In this document: piece by piece, positions 9,328-20,302 of the stretch | Position numbering within the stretch: the stretch's first letter is position 1 | Layout: every line of letters begins with the position of its first letter | DNA from: Perkinsus olseni | Taxonomy: Eukaryota > Perkinsozoa > Perkinsida | Length of the DNA: 39,593 nucleotides | Direction: 5' to 3' | Assembly: GCA_013115125.1 (NCBI GenBank) | Contig: JABANN010000321.1 | Location: 1-39,593 of the forward strand | Program-made: the position numbers and the translations under genes | The notes under the pieces: generated by a model | Told to the model about the DNA's origin: nothing | Seen by the model: only the letters and a program-made list of their open reading frames with translations | Database searches by the model: none

Positions 9328-11911
9328 ACTTCGTTATTGCTCACTTGGACATGAAGCCAAGATTTCAAGCGGTGTTTTATAGCTTGTTATGGTTGGCATT
9401 CGTTCGTGGTGTTGTTTTGCACCCGATGGTTTTGTTTTACGGCGATAATCTTCAGTCTTGTTTTCCGTCACGAATGTTCAGTTGAGTTGGCGTGCGGTGG
9501 TCTTGTCATTGGGAAGGTCTGGCGCGTCGGCTGCATGGGTCTTAGTGGTCATTGTACGTAGGGCTGAGAGAATGGGAGAAAGGAGTTCGGAAAATGAAGT
9601 CCGTGGGCTTGGAACCTGGGAGCTCCACTTGTCGCGAAAACTTTTAATGTGTAACCTGCGCGTCTTAGCCTGTGATGACGATCAGTCTGGAAGTATAAGA
9701 GAACCCGTGCAACGGTTTCAAGATTTGATCGAACTCTCGTATCGCGGTTAGTGATTCCACTTGGTAGAATCTACTGCCAAGTTGGTAACCTATGAAAATC
9801 CGTTCAAGGTCGGTGGAGAGATGCTTAAGTAGCATAGGTTGCGAATTGCCTGAAAGCTCTTCGAGAGAACCGTCATTGCAGACTTCCGAGAGTGTCAAAT
9901 TGACGCTGTCAGGGTGACCTCTGGATTTTCGCAGATGACTTGATTCGAGGCAGGTTGTCGGCGCGTAAAGGCGGACCGAAGAAGGCGTTTTGCAGATACG
10001 AAGTAACGAAGATCAAAAAGTCTTCAAGGTAAGCTGCCGTTTGAAAGGTTCCTGGTGCTGGTCTGCCACCTGAATTTGCCACTACGGGCGGGTGGAGAAG
10101 GTAGCGAAAAATCGTAGACGGGCGGTCGTGGAGCGCGACCATAGTTCGTGCTAATTTTCTCGGAAGATTCGAACCCTTAATTCTCAATTCTCCTTTCTTC
10201 AATCTTGCGTGTCTTTCCCGGAGGAAATCGATCGTTGCTCTCTACTAGCAGGCCTACGTGTAGTCGTCTACTTCCTCTTGTTTCGGTCTGTGGGAGACAG
10301 CTAAGTTGTCACAGCGGATCTTGCCTTTCTTTCCGAGAGAAACGTTGCCGGCCGCGCGGAGGCTACGAGTCGTACTTTAACGACTTGCAGTCTTCAGGGT
10401 TAGTATCTGTTGTATTTCAGCAGTCTCTCGCTTTGAGTATTCAACTGGCGATTGGATATTGCTGACTTTGAGATGCATGATCATCATGCACCAGCTTCGG
10501 CCCAGCTACGATGATTTCGCTAGTGTTATCCGCTCGAGTGTTCCGAGTGCTGAGCTAGCTCACGGGATTCTGAGATGCTCTCGGGTTGGGACTAGATGAG
10601 GACCTGGGGTGGATGAGGAAGCGTCACCGTAGACCGATTGGACCGTTGGAACGGGTTAGCTGCTGGTCAGCAACGTTATGAACGCTCGGAGTATCTCGGG
10701 TGACCGCGGGTTTCTGCAGGATGCAGCGAGTCTCTGCCCAGTGAAATGGGCTCCTGTGTTCGAGCAGCTCGAGCCAAGCTGTAATTCATCTACGTTAATC
10801 TAATTCATCTACGTTGCGCAATGACGTCGCCGAGCGGCGGTCGCTCGAATCACAGGTAGTGCTCGGCGGGTGGTCAGAGGTCCTGCGGCAGACGCGTTGG
10901 GGCAGGGGTTCAGACTTGATATTCGCCACTTGAGACAGACACTTCCATGAGACCGAGCGTGTGGGGAAGGTTATGGCGTGTTTATGTCTCTGTCCACATT
11001 CTCCTGGGCGTTCACAGTGGTTTGCCGTGCCACGGTATTGAAGCTTCGCTGACCCTATCAACCTGAGACGGAGATTCAAGCTAGCCAAAGCAAAGGAGTC
11101 GGTGATACACAACGTGGGTGACTTCTGGTCAGGGATGGTTTCCGAATCGTCTTCACGGAGCTATCAAAGGTTGTGGGGGCTGCGGACAGAGGCTCGTCAA
11201 ACTACGTGAGGAACAGCACCTACACAAATCAACACTGCCTTCAAGACACCAGGAACAAGTTGTTCGTAAGTGCGCATCGCGCGAACCGCATCGAGTGCCA
11301 TATGGGGGATCCGTTCTGAGGGAGAAAATATGAATAAACAGGGTGAGGGGGGACGAGATGCATGACTCCGAATCGAGGTGTGTTTCTATTCTTGCTCTTG
11401 AGTTGAAACTTTCGGTGGAAACGGGATGGTCTAGTTGTGTACATTTTTGAGCGGCTTTTTTGACAGTGTGAAATCTGAGGGAACTTCACCGCCGAAATGG
11501 CGCTGGCTGTCCTTCCGATGGTTCTAGGTTGCATCTTATATCATGTGCAGCTATTTAAGCTGGGGTTCTCTGCTTGAATTAAGGAGTGGAGGGATCGTCT
11601 CTCCTTCAGATGAATGAGTGCCTGTCAGGAACTCCCTAGAATGCATCGAGGCTCGCCTTTATCGGGGAAGGTTGACGTCTTCGTCTTCGTCCGGTATGAA
11701 CCTTCGGAGAATCTCTGGCAGAGATTAAGAGGAAATGACTGTTCAGTATTGGCTGTTGAAAGAACGTTTTAATTCATAACAGCGATCTTCCGAGTTTCGT
11801 CACAGAACTGCTTCTCTCGGAGTTGAACCAATTCGAACTCGTTTATGCCTGGCGGAGTGGATTTGGTGTGGATTAGTTTGTTCGTGATAAAGTTTGCTTC
11901 TTTTGAGGGCG
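9328..11911. other. Spacer between the two esterase genes
   Basis: I find no complete gene in these 2.6 kb. Short exon-like pieces with good codon texture on the plus strand (about 9664-9748, 9769-9829 and 9970-10026) could be a decayed gene I do not recognise. One decayed footprint lies at 11704. Confidence 0.4.
11704..11725. mobile_element. 22-base hairpin footprint, decayed, octamer about CCAGAGAT
   Basis: Two mismatches to the architecture, upstream of esterase copy 2. Confidence 0.45.
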
Positions 11912-14015
11912 ATGACTCGTGGTGTGCCCCTTCGCTCCGCTGTTTTCGCTCGGCACTCGCCCGTCAACCAAGAAAGCTCGACGAAGAAGACCGGTTGTAT
12001 TCAGTACAGGGTGCCAGGGAGTGTTGAGGGACGTATCTTTTATCCTGCAGTATCGGAAGTTGATCAAGGAACGAAACAGACAACGTGGTTTGCGGATCTT
12101 GAACGATATGCGTAGGTTCAGCCGATCGTTGGCCACCAGTAGTCGTGACTTCCATTCTCGTTCGCCAAGTAATACTAGGGGGAGAGGCAGAGATTTTCAG
12201 TCGCTCCTTCCCGGTGCAGCAGGACTGTGAGAGCCGGTTGCTACGCTAGGGTGAGTTCGACTAGAGATTTTCATTAGTTCGTTAAACTTCTTGACTTGAA
12301 GCATGATGATCGAGGGTCCTCTGGAACAATCTAAATGGGCGACTCCTCAGTGTCGTTGTATCCGTTCAGGACTGGTCAGTTGGACGTCGGCCGAGCTTTG
12401 TTAAGAAGATCTCGAGTGATGCAGATGGTTGCTTCGATCTTGGGGTGGATGGTGAAGATAATAGCTCATGTCCTGCCGAGGTAACATCTTGCAATCTTGC
12501 ATTTCCTTAACGCTGGTTATGTCTTCAGTCGTTTGTTCGTACCAAAGCTGAGCTCGACTTATGATCGTATCGAACCGGTCGAGGAGGGGTCGCTGCCACT
12601 TGTGGTGTTCTCGCATGGACTGACTAGAAATGGCGATGAAAACGCTATGCTGTGCTCGGCACTGACTCGTAAGCATGTCGGGAAGCACCTGCCTCTCCAT
12701 CGGAAGGTATCCGGTTCGATCCTTCCGCGTGTGGTTTAGGTGAAATTGTCGGAGGTGCTATTGTGGCGGAAGTCCATCATCAGGATGGCTCAGCCTGCGA
12801 GGCGGTGGACGAGGACGGCCACAAAATACCGTATGCTCCGGTAGGAAGCTCTCATCCATGGCACCCAGGTTCGATCCCCGGTGGCTTGATTCTAGGATCC
12901 CATCGGAAGCCCGGACCCCAGAGATCTTCGGCCTAAACAAGTGCGCCAGCGGGCAAATGAGATGAAGTCGGTGATCGAGTAATACCACCCCTTTCGTAAT
13001 TCATGTATGTGAATATCTGACGGTTTCAGATACCTCTGTGCAATCGGGACCGGTGAGGAGAGGTCGGATCCCTTGCTGAATCGTGTGGCGAGGTTGATCG
13101 ACCCTCGTCGTATTATCCCTGTTGGTTACTCCTTTGGTGGTGCTACTGTGGCTGAATATTGTAATAAACGGGAGAATCCCCGAACCTCGAAATGCGAGCT
13201 TGATAATAATTCGGTTCTGTTTCATAGTCTATGAATCATGGAGCCATTGTCAGGCCATGGCACAGGATTCGAGCACTCAGCTGGGTATTCCCTCAGTGAC
13301 TTCACATTGGCGTTGAGTATCTTTCCGGTCCTGACTGCGCAGTTCTGTCTGTAGGCTCGACAGTTGGTCTGAAGAAAGTGGAGGATAAGTGTGTGCCGTG
13401 CGCGGTATTGATGGACCCTTGGACATACGTTACCCCTAGGGACGGCTCTCAAGGGTTCAGACTACCTGAGAGAGCCCATGATCGAGGTTGGATATGAGAC
13501 CATTCTTATGCGTTTTATGAGAGGCTGAGGTGTTGTCAGGAATCCAAGTGCCGACGCTGACTCTCAGTAGTGAGGAGTTTATCAATTCTCCTGATATGCA
13601 AGCGGCTACTGTCAACTTGCACAATAAGAGCTTGCAACCTGCGAGTTTCGGGGTACGATTTGGTGGAATTTTGGTATGTGCGAATGTGCGAGTATTCTAG
13701 GTAGTTGATAAGACAAGACATGGCAATTTCATGGAGCTTTGTTTTTGGATGCCGAAGTTCCTCGTGCCAGTCGCAGCTAGGATGGGATTTTACGATAAGA
13801 ACAACAAATCTGCGAGAGGTGAGCGGAAGGCTCATCATTCTTTAGCGGAGCGAAGTTTTTTATGGGTAGATACATACCGGAAAATCGTTGCAGCGGTTGC
13901 CAATTTCATTCATTTGCAGACCTCTTCGGATGCTCACGGTCCGCTGGCACCGCGAATGCGCGGGGGAATATCTAGTGAGAGCAAGATGAGGAAGAGAGGC
14001 AATTTGAAGGAGTGA
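11912..14015 (+). CDS. PAF-acetylhydrolase-like esterase, copy 2 (9 exons)
   Basis: Exons 11912-12111, 12529-12668, 12740-12840, 12896-12978, 13030-13160, 13355-13486, 13540-13652, 13713-13818 and 13870-14015 join to 383 aa. Every exon length matches copy 1 except exon 7, one codon shorter. Nucleophile GYSFGG, the DPWTY aspartate and the TRHGNF histidine are kept; the oxyanion-region Gly reads HGLTRNG here instead of HGLTGNG. The gene looks intact, so both copies are probably expressed. Exons 2-5 and the 3' part of intron 1 are almost identical to copy 1, while exons 1, 7 and 9 have diverged, which suggests gene conversion after a tandem duplication. Introns 2 and 3 again carry tRNA-like sequence. 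Confidence 0.85.
12669..12739 (+). repeat. tRNA-like intron (esterase 2, intron 2)
   Basis: A 71-base intron, the size of a tRNA, with B box GGTTCGATCC. Homologous to intron 2 of copy 1, so older than the gene duplication. Confidence 0.65.
12841..12895 (+). repeat. tRNA-like intron (esterase 2, intron 3)
   Basis: A 55-base intron around CCCAGGTTCGATCCCCGG, as in copy 1. Confidence 0.65.
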
Positions 14016-14022
14016 TTTTTTC

Positions 14023-14044
14023 CTCGTTCGGAACGAGTCGTTCC
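14023..14044. mobile_element. 22-base hairpin footprint, octamer CTCGTTCC
   Basis: Perfect architecture seven bases after the stop of esterase copy 2; no counterpart after copy 1. Confidence 0.85.
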
Positions 14045-14264
14045 TTTGGAGGTTACACACGACCTGCTTGTAGTCGAAATCTTGTTTGATAGATTGGCGC
14101 TTAGTATTCCTGTAGATGGTGATTTACTGCATCCTATGGTTTCGCATTGGTGTAGTATCCCGTGGTTCGGTGGATAGTCGAGATGGTCGCGCCGCTGGGC
14201 TAGCTATCGGGAGGGCGTGGGCTCAATTCTATGTGCGGAGGTTTCTCAGTTTTCTCTTATCAAC

Positions 14265-15974
14265 ATGCCAGCCTCTTCGACGTATAGTGACGTTTCCACG
14301 GCCGATAGCATCGAGCCGAGCATCCCCGCCTCATCATCATCACCGCCCTCTACCTCGTCTTTAATAAATAAGTCAGGGGGAGATCTGAGCGTAGTGGATT
14401 TAATATGTGCTGATATGGACGGGACATTATTATCACCCGATCATAATATACCCGATATAACATTTAATAGGATTAATAAAGCTGATAATAATGGATGTAA
14501 CAACAACAAAACCATCATACCAACAATCCCCTGCATCAGGTCCGGTAGTACCCGCTACTGGGAGAAGTCGTGCCTCAGCTGTTCAATGTTTTGCACGCGG
14601 AGGCATTGACCTGTAATAATCGGGCGGGTCGTGAGTTCGATCCCCGCAGGGGGTGTTTTTCTGCAGTTATTCTCGGCCGGGTATTTATTTGAATGGAGCT
14701 ATCACCTACGACCATACAGGAGCAGTGGTAGCTGAAAAGATTCACTCTTACACAGATGTACCATCGGCGGGGCCTCTCCCTGAGCTTATTCGTATCCTGC
14801 ATGGTCGACTTGAAGATACGTTGAATGTGAATGTGCTTCTCAGATCGTCGAAGCCGTGAGAGTAGTGGAAGGCGTTGATGACGTCGTCGTATTGCTGTAT
14901 AATGGAGACAGAGTGCTAGCCCCTTGTAGCTCGGGGAGAATTGAGGAGATTTACGAATCGTAAAAAGTGTCGTGTGCGAGGATAGATCCGGGGACCTACC
15001 GATTCTGATGCAGACTGCATACGCCGTGCCCTGAGAACTGCGGTTCTTATGAGAAGATGCTCTCGAAGATCCACGATGAGGCCATACCCATCAACCTGGT
15101 AGAGCTGGGAGGACTGTGGCTGCCTGCACGAAGTGTCTGAGGGAAGCTCACCGATGAATCGACTTTATTTATTCGCGAATGACCCTTGAGTTTTTCCCAC
15201 CCGAATCGCTTCAGATTCACTTCATGTCGCTAGAAGGCCGGTTGCCAGAGGACATGCTGCGGAAGATCAGAACGTTTTCAGAGTAAGCTGTTATTCATGG
15301 GGCGCGGCGTTAGTCACTAGCACCAATTGCGACTGCAGTTAAGGAAGCCTGCACTGGCTTTTTGCTATGCTCTCTGCTATGGGCCGTGCTGTGAGGATGT
15401 ATAATGTATCGCGCTCCTTTGGCCGCGGAACCTCGGAACCGATCAGCCGCAGTATTCGTGTGCCGGAAGAATTCAATAGTAAAAATGACGGGAGCGAAAG
15501 GCTCTCGCCGCTGAAAGATGTACCCTCTGCAGATTGCCAAGAAGTATCCTTGTCTGAACAGGTCCAGCGGATGTACAGCAGCACAGTCTCTTTGGCGTTC
15601 CTGCGATGTGGTGCCCGCGGGGGTGAACAAAGGACTGGGAGTGAGAGTTCTGAAGGAAAATCAGGGATGTAAGCAGCGGGGATTGAACCTGGGTTGTTCG
15701 GTTGAAGGACTGAACCCGAAACTACGCCTGTTCAATCTCAGATGAACGGGTAGCATGTATCGGAGACGCATTAAATGACTTGGAGATGCTGCAGGAGGCT
15801 GATGTTCCAGTCGCTATGGGAAACGCCCTGCCCGAAATTAAGGTGACGGCGAGATCGATCGATATGTGGCGGATATGGTATTTTCAGAAAATTGCTTCTC
15901 TTGAAGTCAACCCGAATTCCAACTCGGAATTGCCGGGAGTGGCCGATTTAGTAGACCGCATCCTATCTAGTTAG
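14265..15974 (+). CDS. Cof-type HAD phosphatase, copy A (8 exons)
   Basis: Exons 14265-14539, 14667-14757, 14844-14959, 15014-15098, 15215-15282, 15562-15668, 15742-15842 and 15888-15974 join to 309 aa. HAD hydrolases of the Cof (IIB) class dephosphorylate small phosphorylated metabolites. Motif I is ICADMDGTLLS (nucleophile and acid-base Asp); the cap begins around RPGIYLNG; motif III lysine probably lies in VNKGLG; motif IV is IGDALNDLEML. Lengths of exons 2-7 equal those of copy B, which supports the model. Exon 1 is unusually AT-rich (TTA, ATA and AAT codons) and nearly identical to copy B, unlike the other exons. Introns 1 and 6 hold tRNA-like sequence. It looks intact. Confidence 0.8.
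14540..14666 (+). repeat. tRNA-like sequence in HAD A intron 1
   Basis: GTTCGATCC at 14635-14643 within a GC stem, plus strand. The same intron of HAD B is alike up to GACCTGTAATAA and then carries a tRNA-like piece in the opposite direction. Confidence 0.6.
15669..15741 (-). repeat. tRNA-like intron, 73 bases (HAD A intron 6)
   Basis: The whole intron reads as a tRNA-like unit on the minus strand: an A-box-like GGCGTAGTTTCGG, an anticodon-like hairpin and a CCCAGGTTCAATCCC T-arm. Length equals a tRNA. Confidence 0.7.
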
Positions 15975-16796
15975 TGAAAGACTTAATCTTTCAAAGGATT
16001 ATTCCACCACCAGTCGTCAGTTTATCGTTCGTCAAGTTTATGTTGTCCAACCGGCCGAATGTCTGTGTTGCGTTGTTGAGTACGTTCCGCTGACCCTATC
16101 TTGGTCTGATGAGAAGCTACGCTTAAGCTAAGCTCAATCGCTGATGACATTGAGACAAGAGATCAAAGTTTGGATTCCAGATGGCAAAACTCGGGCGTTG
16201 GGTTCTCACTAAGACAGTATCTTCGCTATTCCTAGCTCAGCGAAGCCTGGAATAGCGAAGTTGATATAACGCAGTGAACGGAGTGAAGGATCGGAAAGTC
16301 GGAATCAATCCCCACCAACGCTGTGACGATTGTTCGTGAGGAGACAGCACTCGAGTGCTCGAAACTCATACGTCACGTAGATGCGTGCGCGGCCGTTGCG
16401 GTAGCTGACAACGGTTTTTTTCTGCTGGTGGGCTATTGCAGTCGCGGAGTTGAGGTCGTAGTCTGCAAGCTGAATGGAAGGCTCTTGCCAGAGCTCGCTG
16501 TCGCTTTCAGTGTGGCTCACACTGTGTGAGATTCCTCCCGCGCTGGGTATTTACTACCCGAAGCGTGCGGTCCTACCCGCCGTACGCAGGTCCTTGATGA
16601 ACTCGCGTCACCGATGAACGCAGCTCCACCTCATCACTGAGGCTTTGATGCTCGCGCTTGGTAAGCTCTATCTTAGATGCCTAGAGATCAACACGACGTT
16701 TAGCGTCGTCAGTCATAGATAGTCTACGGGGTGACTGATAATAATCTAATTGAGAATCATTGATGCCAATCGACGGGTTTTCACCCATTCTGGCAA
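15975..16796. other. Spacer with inverted repeat
   Basis: No gene recognised. An inverted repeat with 12-base arms CTTCGCTATTCC lies at about 16221-16260. A plus frame at 16323-16529 ends inside a footprint and may be a broken gene. Confidence 0.4.
16509..16530. mobile_element. 22-base hairpin footprint, octamer AGTGTGAG
   Basis: One mismatch. It sits at the 3' end of a 68-codon plus-strand frame and provides that frame's stop. Confidence 0.7.
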
Positions 16797-18143
16797 ATGT
16801 CGGCAGTCCGGATCGTCTACATCCTATCCTTGTGTACCCTCGCCTCTTGTTTGTGGAAGGTCCGTGTGACCTCGACCTCTTCAGCAACTACTACCGTCTC
16901 GCCACCGACTACTACAGTATCGCCACCGGCTACTCACGCAGCCTTCTTACCGACTTCCCCACCTGCTGTGAAGCCCAGAACAGGTGTTCATCGTGGGTAT
17001 GTAGAGTTTTATAAGTTCGTCGAAGAAGCTTGGTATCGTAAGAAAAAACCCTTCACGAAATATGGTCGAGCTAGTATGGATTATACTTGGAGGACGTACA
17101 TTGACAATCACCTCAAGATGGGTATTAGGAACTTCGTGCTCGGCCACATTACTATCACAGAGAGCCGCATTGAATTCGGCGGCGGCACGAGAATGCACAG
17201 AGAATGGGACCAGACGAGTGCGTTCAAGTATCTGAGGCGAAACGTGATAGCCAAAGGAGGTCGGATACTGGTCGATATCAAATTCACGGACTTCCACCGC
17301 ACCGTATTTGATGAAAGCGTGTTCCTTGAGGAGGTTGCCGAGTTCGTGAAGGAATTTCCTGTTGATGGTTTTCGGATTCTTGCAAACTTGGAGTACAAAT
17401 ATCCCGGGATACGAGGTTACAAGAGTGAATAAGAGTATTTCGGTTCCGTGAAGGCGCTGCTCAAGACCATCAGGAAGTTGAATAAGATCCTAGCGATCTG
17501 GTAAGCCTGATGCTCGCGGAGATGGCGGTGGGACATCTGTGCTGTTTCTAGGTTCAAAGGTTCTAGCTGGGCTGAAATATTCAAACATGAACTAGGGAGC
17601 CTTGCGGATACTAATTTTTTATCTTTGGACATTCGAGGTGACACTGACATCGCCGTGTTCAACACCGATCGCTACGCCGTGCTTTTAAACGCCAGCTGGG
17701 CAGGCATGGCCCCCGACAAAATCATTCTCTCGGTGAGTTGTCTGCGACTTCTAGCAGCGATTACCATGTTTTCTCGACGAGAAATTCTCGTGCTGTTAGA
17801 TGTGTTGACCTCCATATTTGTTGTGCATAACACTGACAGTCTCCTGCCGTAGATACCCCTCGCCGCCTACGGTTCTATTCCTAGGTGGGGAAGCTACGGG
17901 TATCGTGCTATAGTACTAGACCATGGTGCAGACCCTGAGGGGGATGGTGTCGTCCCAGGCAACTCGGAACAGACGAACTTCTACTACTTTTTCTCTCAGA
18001 AGAGTGGCATCGATAAGATCCACCTGGCGAGAGATCGCGGCCTCCACGGTATATCCGTGGAGAGTGATCGGAGGCGTACATACGTCGATCTGAAACCGTG
18101 GTCTCCTCGTTCCCTCACCCACGCCCTAGCCAATAACGTCTAA
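16797..18143 (+). CDS. Secreted GH18 chitinase-like protein, in-frame stop (3 exons)
   Basis: Exons 16797-17500, 17552-17732 and 17853-18143 join to 392 codons. A signal peptide (residues 1-20) is followed by a Thr/Pro/Ser linker to about residue 55, then a GH18-like barrel. GRILVDIKF and VDGFRI match the strand 3 and strand 4 positions; PDKIILS then IPLAAYG matches the KIILGIPAYG strand; LHGISVESD matches the late GVMIWSLD strand. The catalytic DxxDxDxE is not kept (DGFRILANLE), so it is probably a lectin-like or inactive member. A TAA at 17430-17432 interrupts exon 1 in frame, with clear homology on both sides. Either it is a young pseudogene, or an 18-base GT..AG stretch (17415-17432) is removed. 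Confidence 0.7.
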
Positions 18144-18514
18144 CGCAGTCGGGTTGAGTGATAAGGCCGGCTACTTGCCAACTGCGCCGTGGATTACCTT
18201 CATAATCAACGTAGTATGAGATTCTCCGACTTGGTAGCGTAATCGAGACCGATGAGCACGGTGTTGTCTGCCCGAGCAGTTTCCTGAGTTTTTTCGGGAG
18301 AACCACTCTCTCTTCCACTCGGTTTAGGTCAGATTTCTCTGGTTTCCCTTTGTATTGAGTTTTCATTTCAACGTGGGGATGAATCAGGGGAGGTTATGAA
18401 TCAGGTGATCTTTCTGATCGCGAAATAGGCATTTAAAAGGTGCAGTGGTCCCCTGTTGCAAACCATATTGCTCCGGGAAGGAGGTGCTCAGTTAACACTG
18501 TTCACGATGTGAGC

Positions 18515-18536
18515 GTGCGTAATACGCACTGCGTAT
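18515..18536. mobile_element. 22-base hairpin footprint, octamer GTGCGTAT
   Basis: Perfect architecture; the octamer fits nTnnnnAn. Confidence 0.85.
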
Positions 18537-18614
18537 GCCTCCGACCTCCAGCGAGATGAAAGAACGTCCAACGTCCCCGCGACTCTCTGGTACACTGCCC
18601 CAAAACAAAGGATG

Positions 18615-18636
18615 ATCAGGAGTCCTGATTCAGGAC
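18615..18636. mobile_element. 22-base hairpin footprint, octamer ATCAGGAC
   Basis: Perfect architecture; the octamer fits nTnnnnAn. Confidence 0.85.
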
Positions 18637-18731
18637 TCTACCTAGTCAGGGCGAGCGCAGAATACTTCCATAGAGAGTGATTCTCATCATTGATGGAAGA
18701 CTCCCATTGGCTAAAATCGAAAGTTACCCAT

Positions 18732-18753
18732 TGGGTAACTTACCCAGGGTAAG
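18732..18753. mobile_element. 22-base hairpin footprint, octamer TGGGTAAG
   Basis: Perfect architecture, preceded by a further inverted copy of the core, so repeated insertion and excision at one spot is possible. Confidence 0.8.
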
Positions 18754-19145
18754 TTCTCCAGGGGAACTCACGGGAATTTTAGCCCTTTCCAGCGAAATTT
18801 TTAAGAAGTCTCCGTGAAGAAGACCGTTTTTCGAGCTCTTTTTTGCGTTTCTTCACTAACAGCAGACTTCAAGACGCGATTTGTCAAGACGTCGTCCGAG
18901 AGCTTCCAGTTCATAGTTATCCAGGACTCTCGGCCCGCAACCGAGCCTCTTTTATGATACCAGATGGTATTGGTGCTGGGTACGGCTGCGCAGTGCTCGC
19001 AGCTGGTGCTCAAGAGTCGCGGCAGCAACTTCCACTGCAATCAGGCAGCAGCTGTACGAGAAGGCGATGAGTGTGGCCCGCGGGGATCTCATGTACTCGG
19101 CCACCATGTACCCCGCGGCTTGCACGATCCTCGTAGGCTCGTTAA

Positions 19146-19167
19146 CCCCGGGACCTGGGACCCAGGT
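19146..19167. mobile_element. 22-base hairpin footprint, decayed, octamer TCCCAGGT
   Basis: Two mismatches to the architecture, inside the decayed minus-strand gene. Confidence 0.5.
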
Positions 19168-19196
19168 TGGTAATTCCACAACTCCGATGAAAGTGG

Positions 19197-19218
19197 TAGC
19201 AAATTGCTACTAGCAATT
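19197..19218. mobile_element. 22-base hairpin footprint, octamer GTAGCAAT
   Basis: Perfect architecture; the octamer fits nTnnnnAn. Confidence 0.85.
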
Positions 19219-19331
19219 GCAGGGATTCGGGATCATGGGCAACGTCGCGATGGTGACCTACTCCTCGAGTTTTGAGGCTCGAGTGCCGCTGTTCCTGTGT
19301 TGCCTTGCCACGGCGGTCCTGTTTGTACCGG

Positions 19332-19353
19332 TTCACAAATTGTGAATAACAAT
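19332..19353. mobile_element. 22-base hairpin footprint, octamer TTCACAAT
   Basis: One mismatch; the octamer fits nTnnnnAn. Confidence 0.75.
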
Positions 19354-19499
19354 GGTAAAAAGCAAATGCCACCACTTGGTCTACCTGGGACGCATACGTG
19401 GCGGCGATGACGAAGAATCATGGTCCTGATGTCAAGCAAGGCTGCAGAGGAGACGAGGGCGAGGATCCATGGGCCCAGACTTGAAGCTACCTGACAATG

Positions 19500-19521
19500 C
19501 AAGATAATATCTCGGAGATAT
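19500..19521. mobile_element. 22-base hairpin footprint, octamer CGAGATAT
   Basis: One mismatch. Confidence 0.7.
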
Positions 19522-19887
19522 GGAGCGGTATCTCGGCCTCATCATCGTAAACGCACTAAGAAGACTCGAAACTTGCAAGTCCAAGGCAATGTCCAGAGAC
19601 GAATTGAAGGATATGAAGACCTTCTCTTGGTCGGCTCACCAGCAACCGTCGAAGAGTGAGAAGGAGCGACAACCACCTGCGAAGCATATTCCGCGTAGAC
19701 TGGAGTCCAGTCTACACGTGCACTCGGTGTTTCCGTAGCTACCTCTTCCATCCGCAACCAATGTACAATAAGTCCAATAATGATTATTGGACAATCAATC
19801 AATAAGGCACGCGTATTATCTGCTGCGGGCCACAGCCTACGGCGGTGCCGGGTCACAGTTTGCGACCCCTTGTGCCTGCAACATCGG

Positions 19888-19909
19888 CGTACGAATCGTA
19901 CGGTAGGGT
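19888..19909. mobile_element. 22-base hairpin footprint, decayed, octamer CGTACGAT
   Basis: Two mismatches to the architecture. Confidence 0.5.
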
Positions 19910-19977
19910 AGGCGTCTTAAGTCGTCTTAAGTCATTACTTGAGTGAATTGCGCCTATCTTACATGCCCTTTGTCGGT

Positions 19978-20000
19978 TCTCCCGGGTTCGATCCTGAGCT
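19978..20000 (+). repeat. tRNA-like T-arm, intergenic
   Basis: CCCGGGTTCGATCCTG around the B box GGTTCGATCC at 19985-19994, outside any gene I recognise. Confidence 0.45.
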
Positions 20001-20071
20001 TGGACATTTTCCGGTATTTTTCGAATCCGCCCTCTCTGAGTTAAGCATCCTACGTGTATCACGCACCGATG

Positions 20072-20093
20072 AGAAGGCGGCCTGCTGCAGGCC
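20072..20093. mobile_element. 22-base hairpin footprint, octamer AGCAGGCC
   Basis: One mismatch to the architecture. Confidence 0.65.
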
Positions 20094-20280
20094 GTAGGCC
20101 CCTCGTGTTTCATCACCGATTATTATTGTATAGAGCCTACACGGTAATAATGAGTAACAATCTCTTGTCTGAGATTCAGGCCACTAAACTTGCAATTCGA
20201 GTGTAATTTTCTTGTCATTTTTGGAGGCGTTTGAAGATCGTTCAGTTGAGAATCGTGAAGATTGAGAAGTTGCTGAGCGT

Positions 20281-20302
20281 GTGGAGATTCTCCACTGGAG
20301 AA
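20281..20302. mobile_element. 22-base hairpin footprint, octamer GTGGAGAA
   Basis: Perfect architecture; the octamer fits nTnnnnAn. Confidence 0.85.

Larger units (their letters stand above)
18144..18954. other. Gene-poor stretch rich in palindromes
   Basis: No gene recognised. Three perfect footprints (18515, 18615, 18732). The third lies in a nest of short palindromes bounded by an outer inverted repeat GGCTAAAAT / ATTTTAGCC (about 18708-18783). Confidence 0.5.
18952..19521 (-). pseudogene. Decayed gene carrying four footprints
   Basis: Minus-strand frames here have protein-like texture (for example ALVSSAALLDIRTMI and VQAAGYMVAEYM), with hydrophobic stretches, but I do not recognise the family. 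Footprints lie at 19500, 19332, 19197 and 19146. If the 14 extra bases of the last three are left out, the pieces from NRYKQDRRGK to EHQLRALRS fall in one open frame ending at 18952. The upstream exon structure is unclear. It could be a membrane protein gene killed by transposon visits. Confidence 0.4.
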
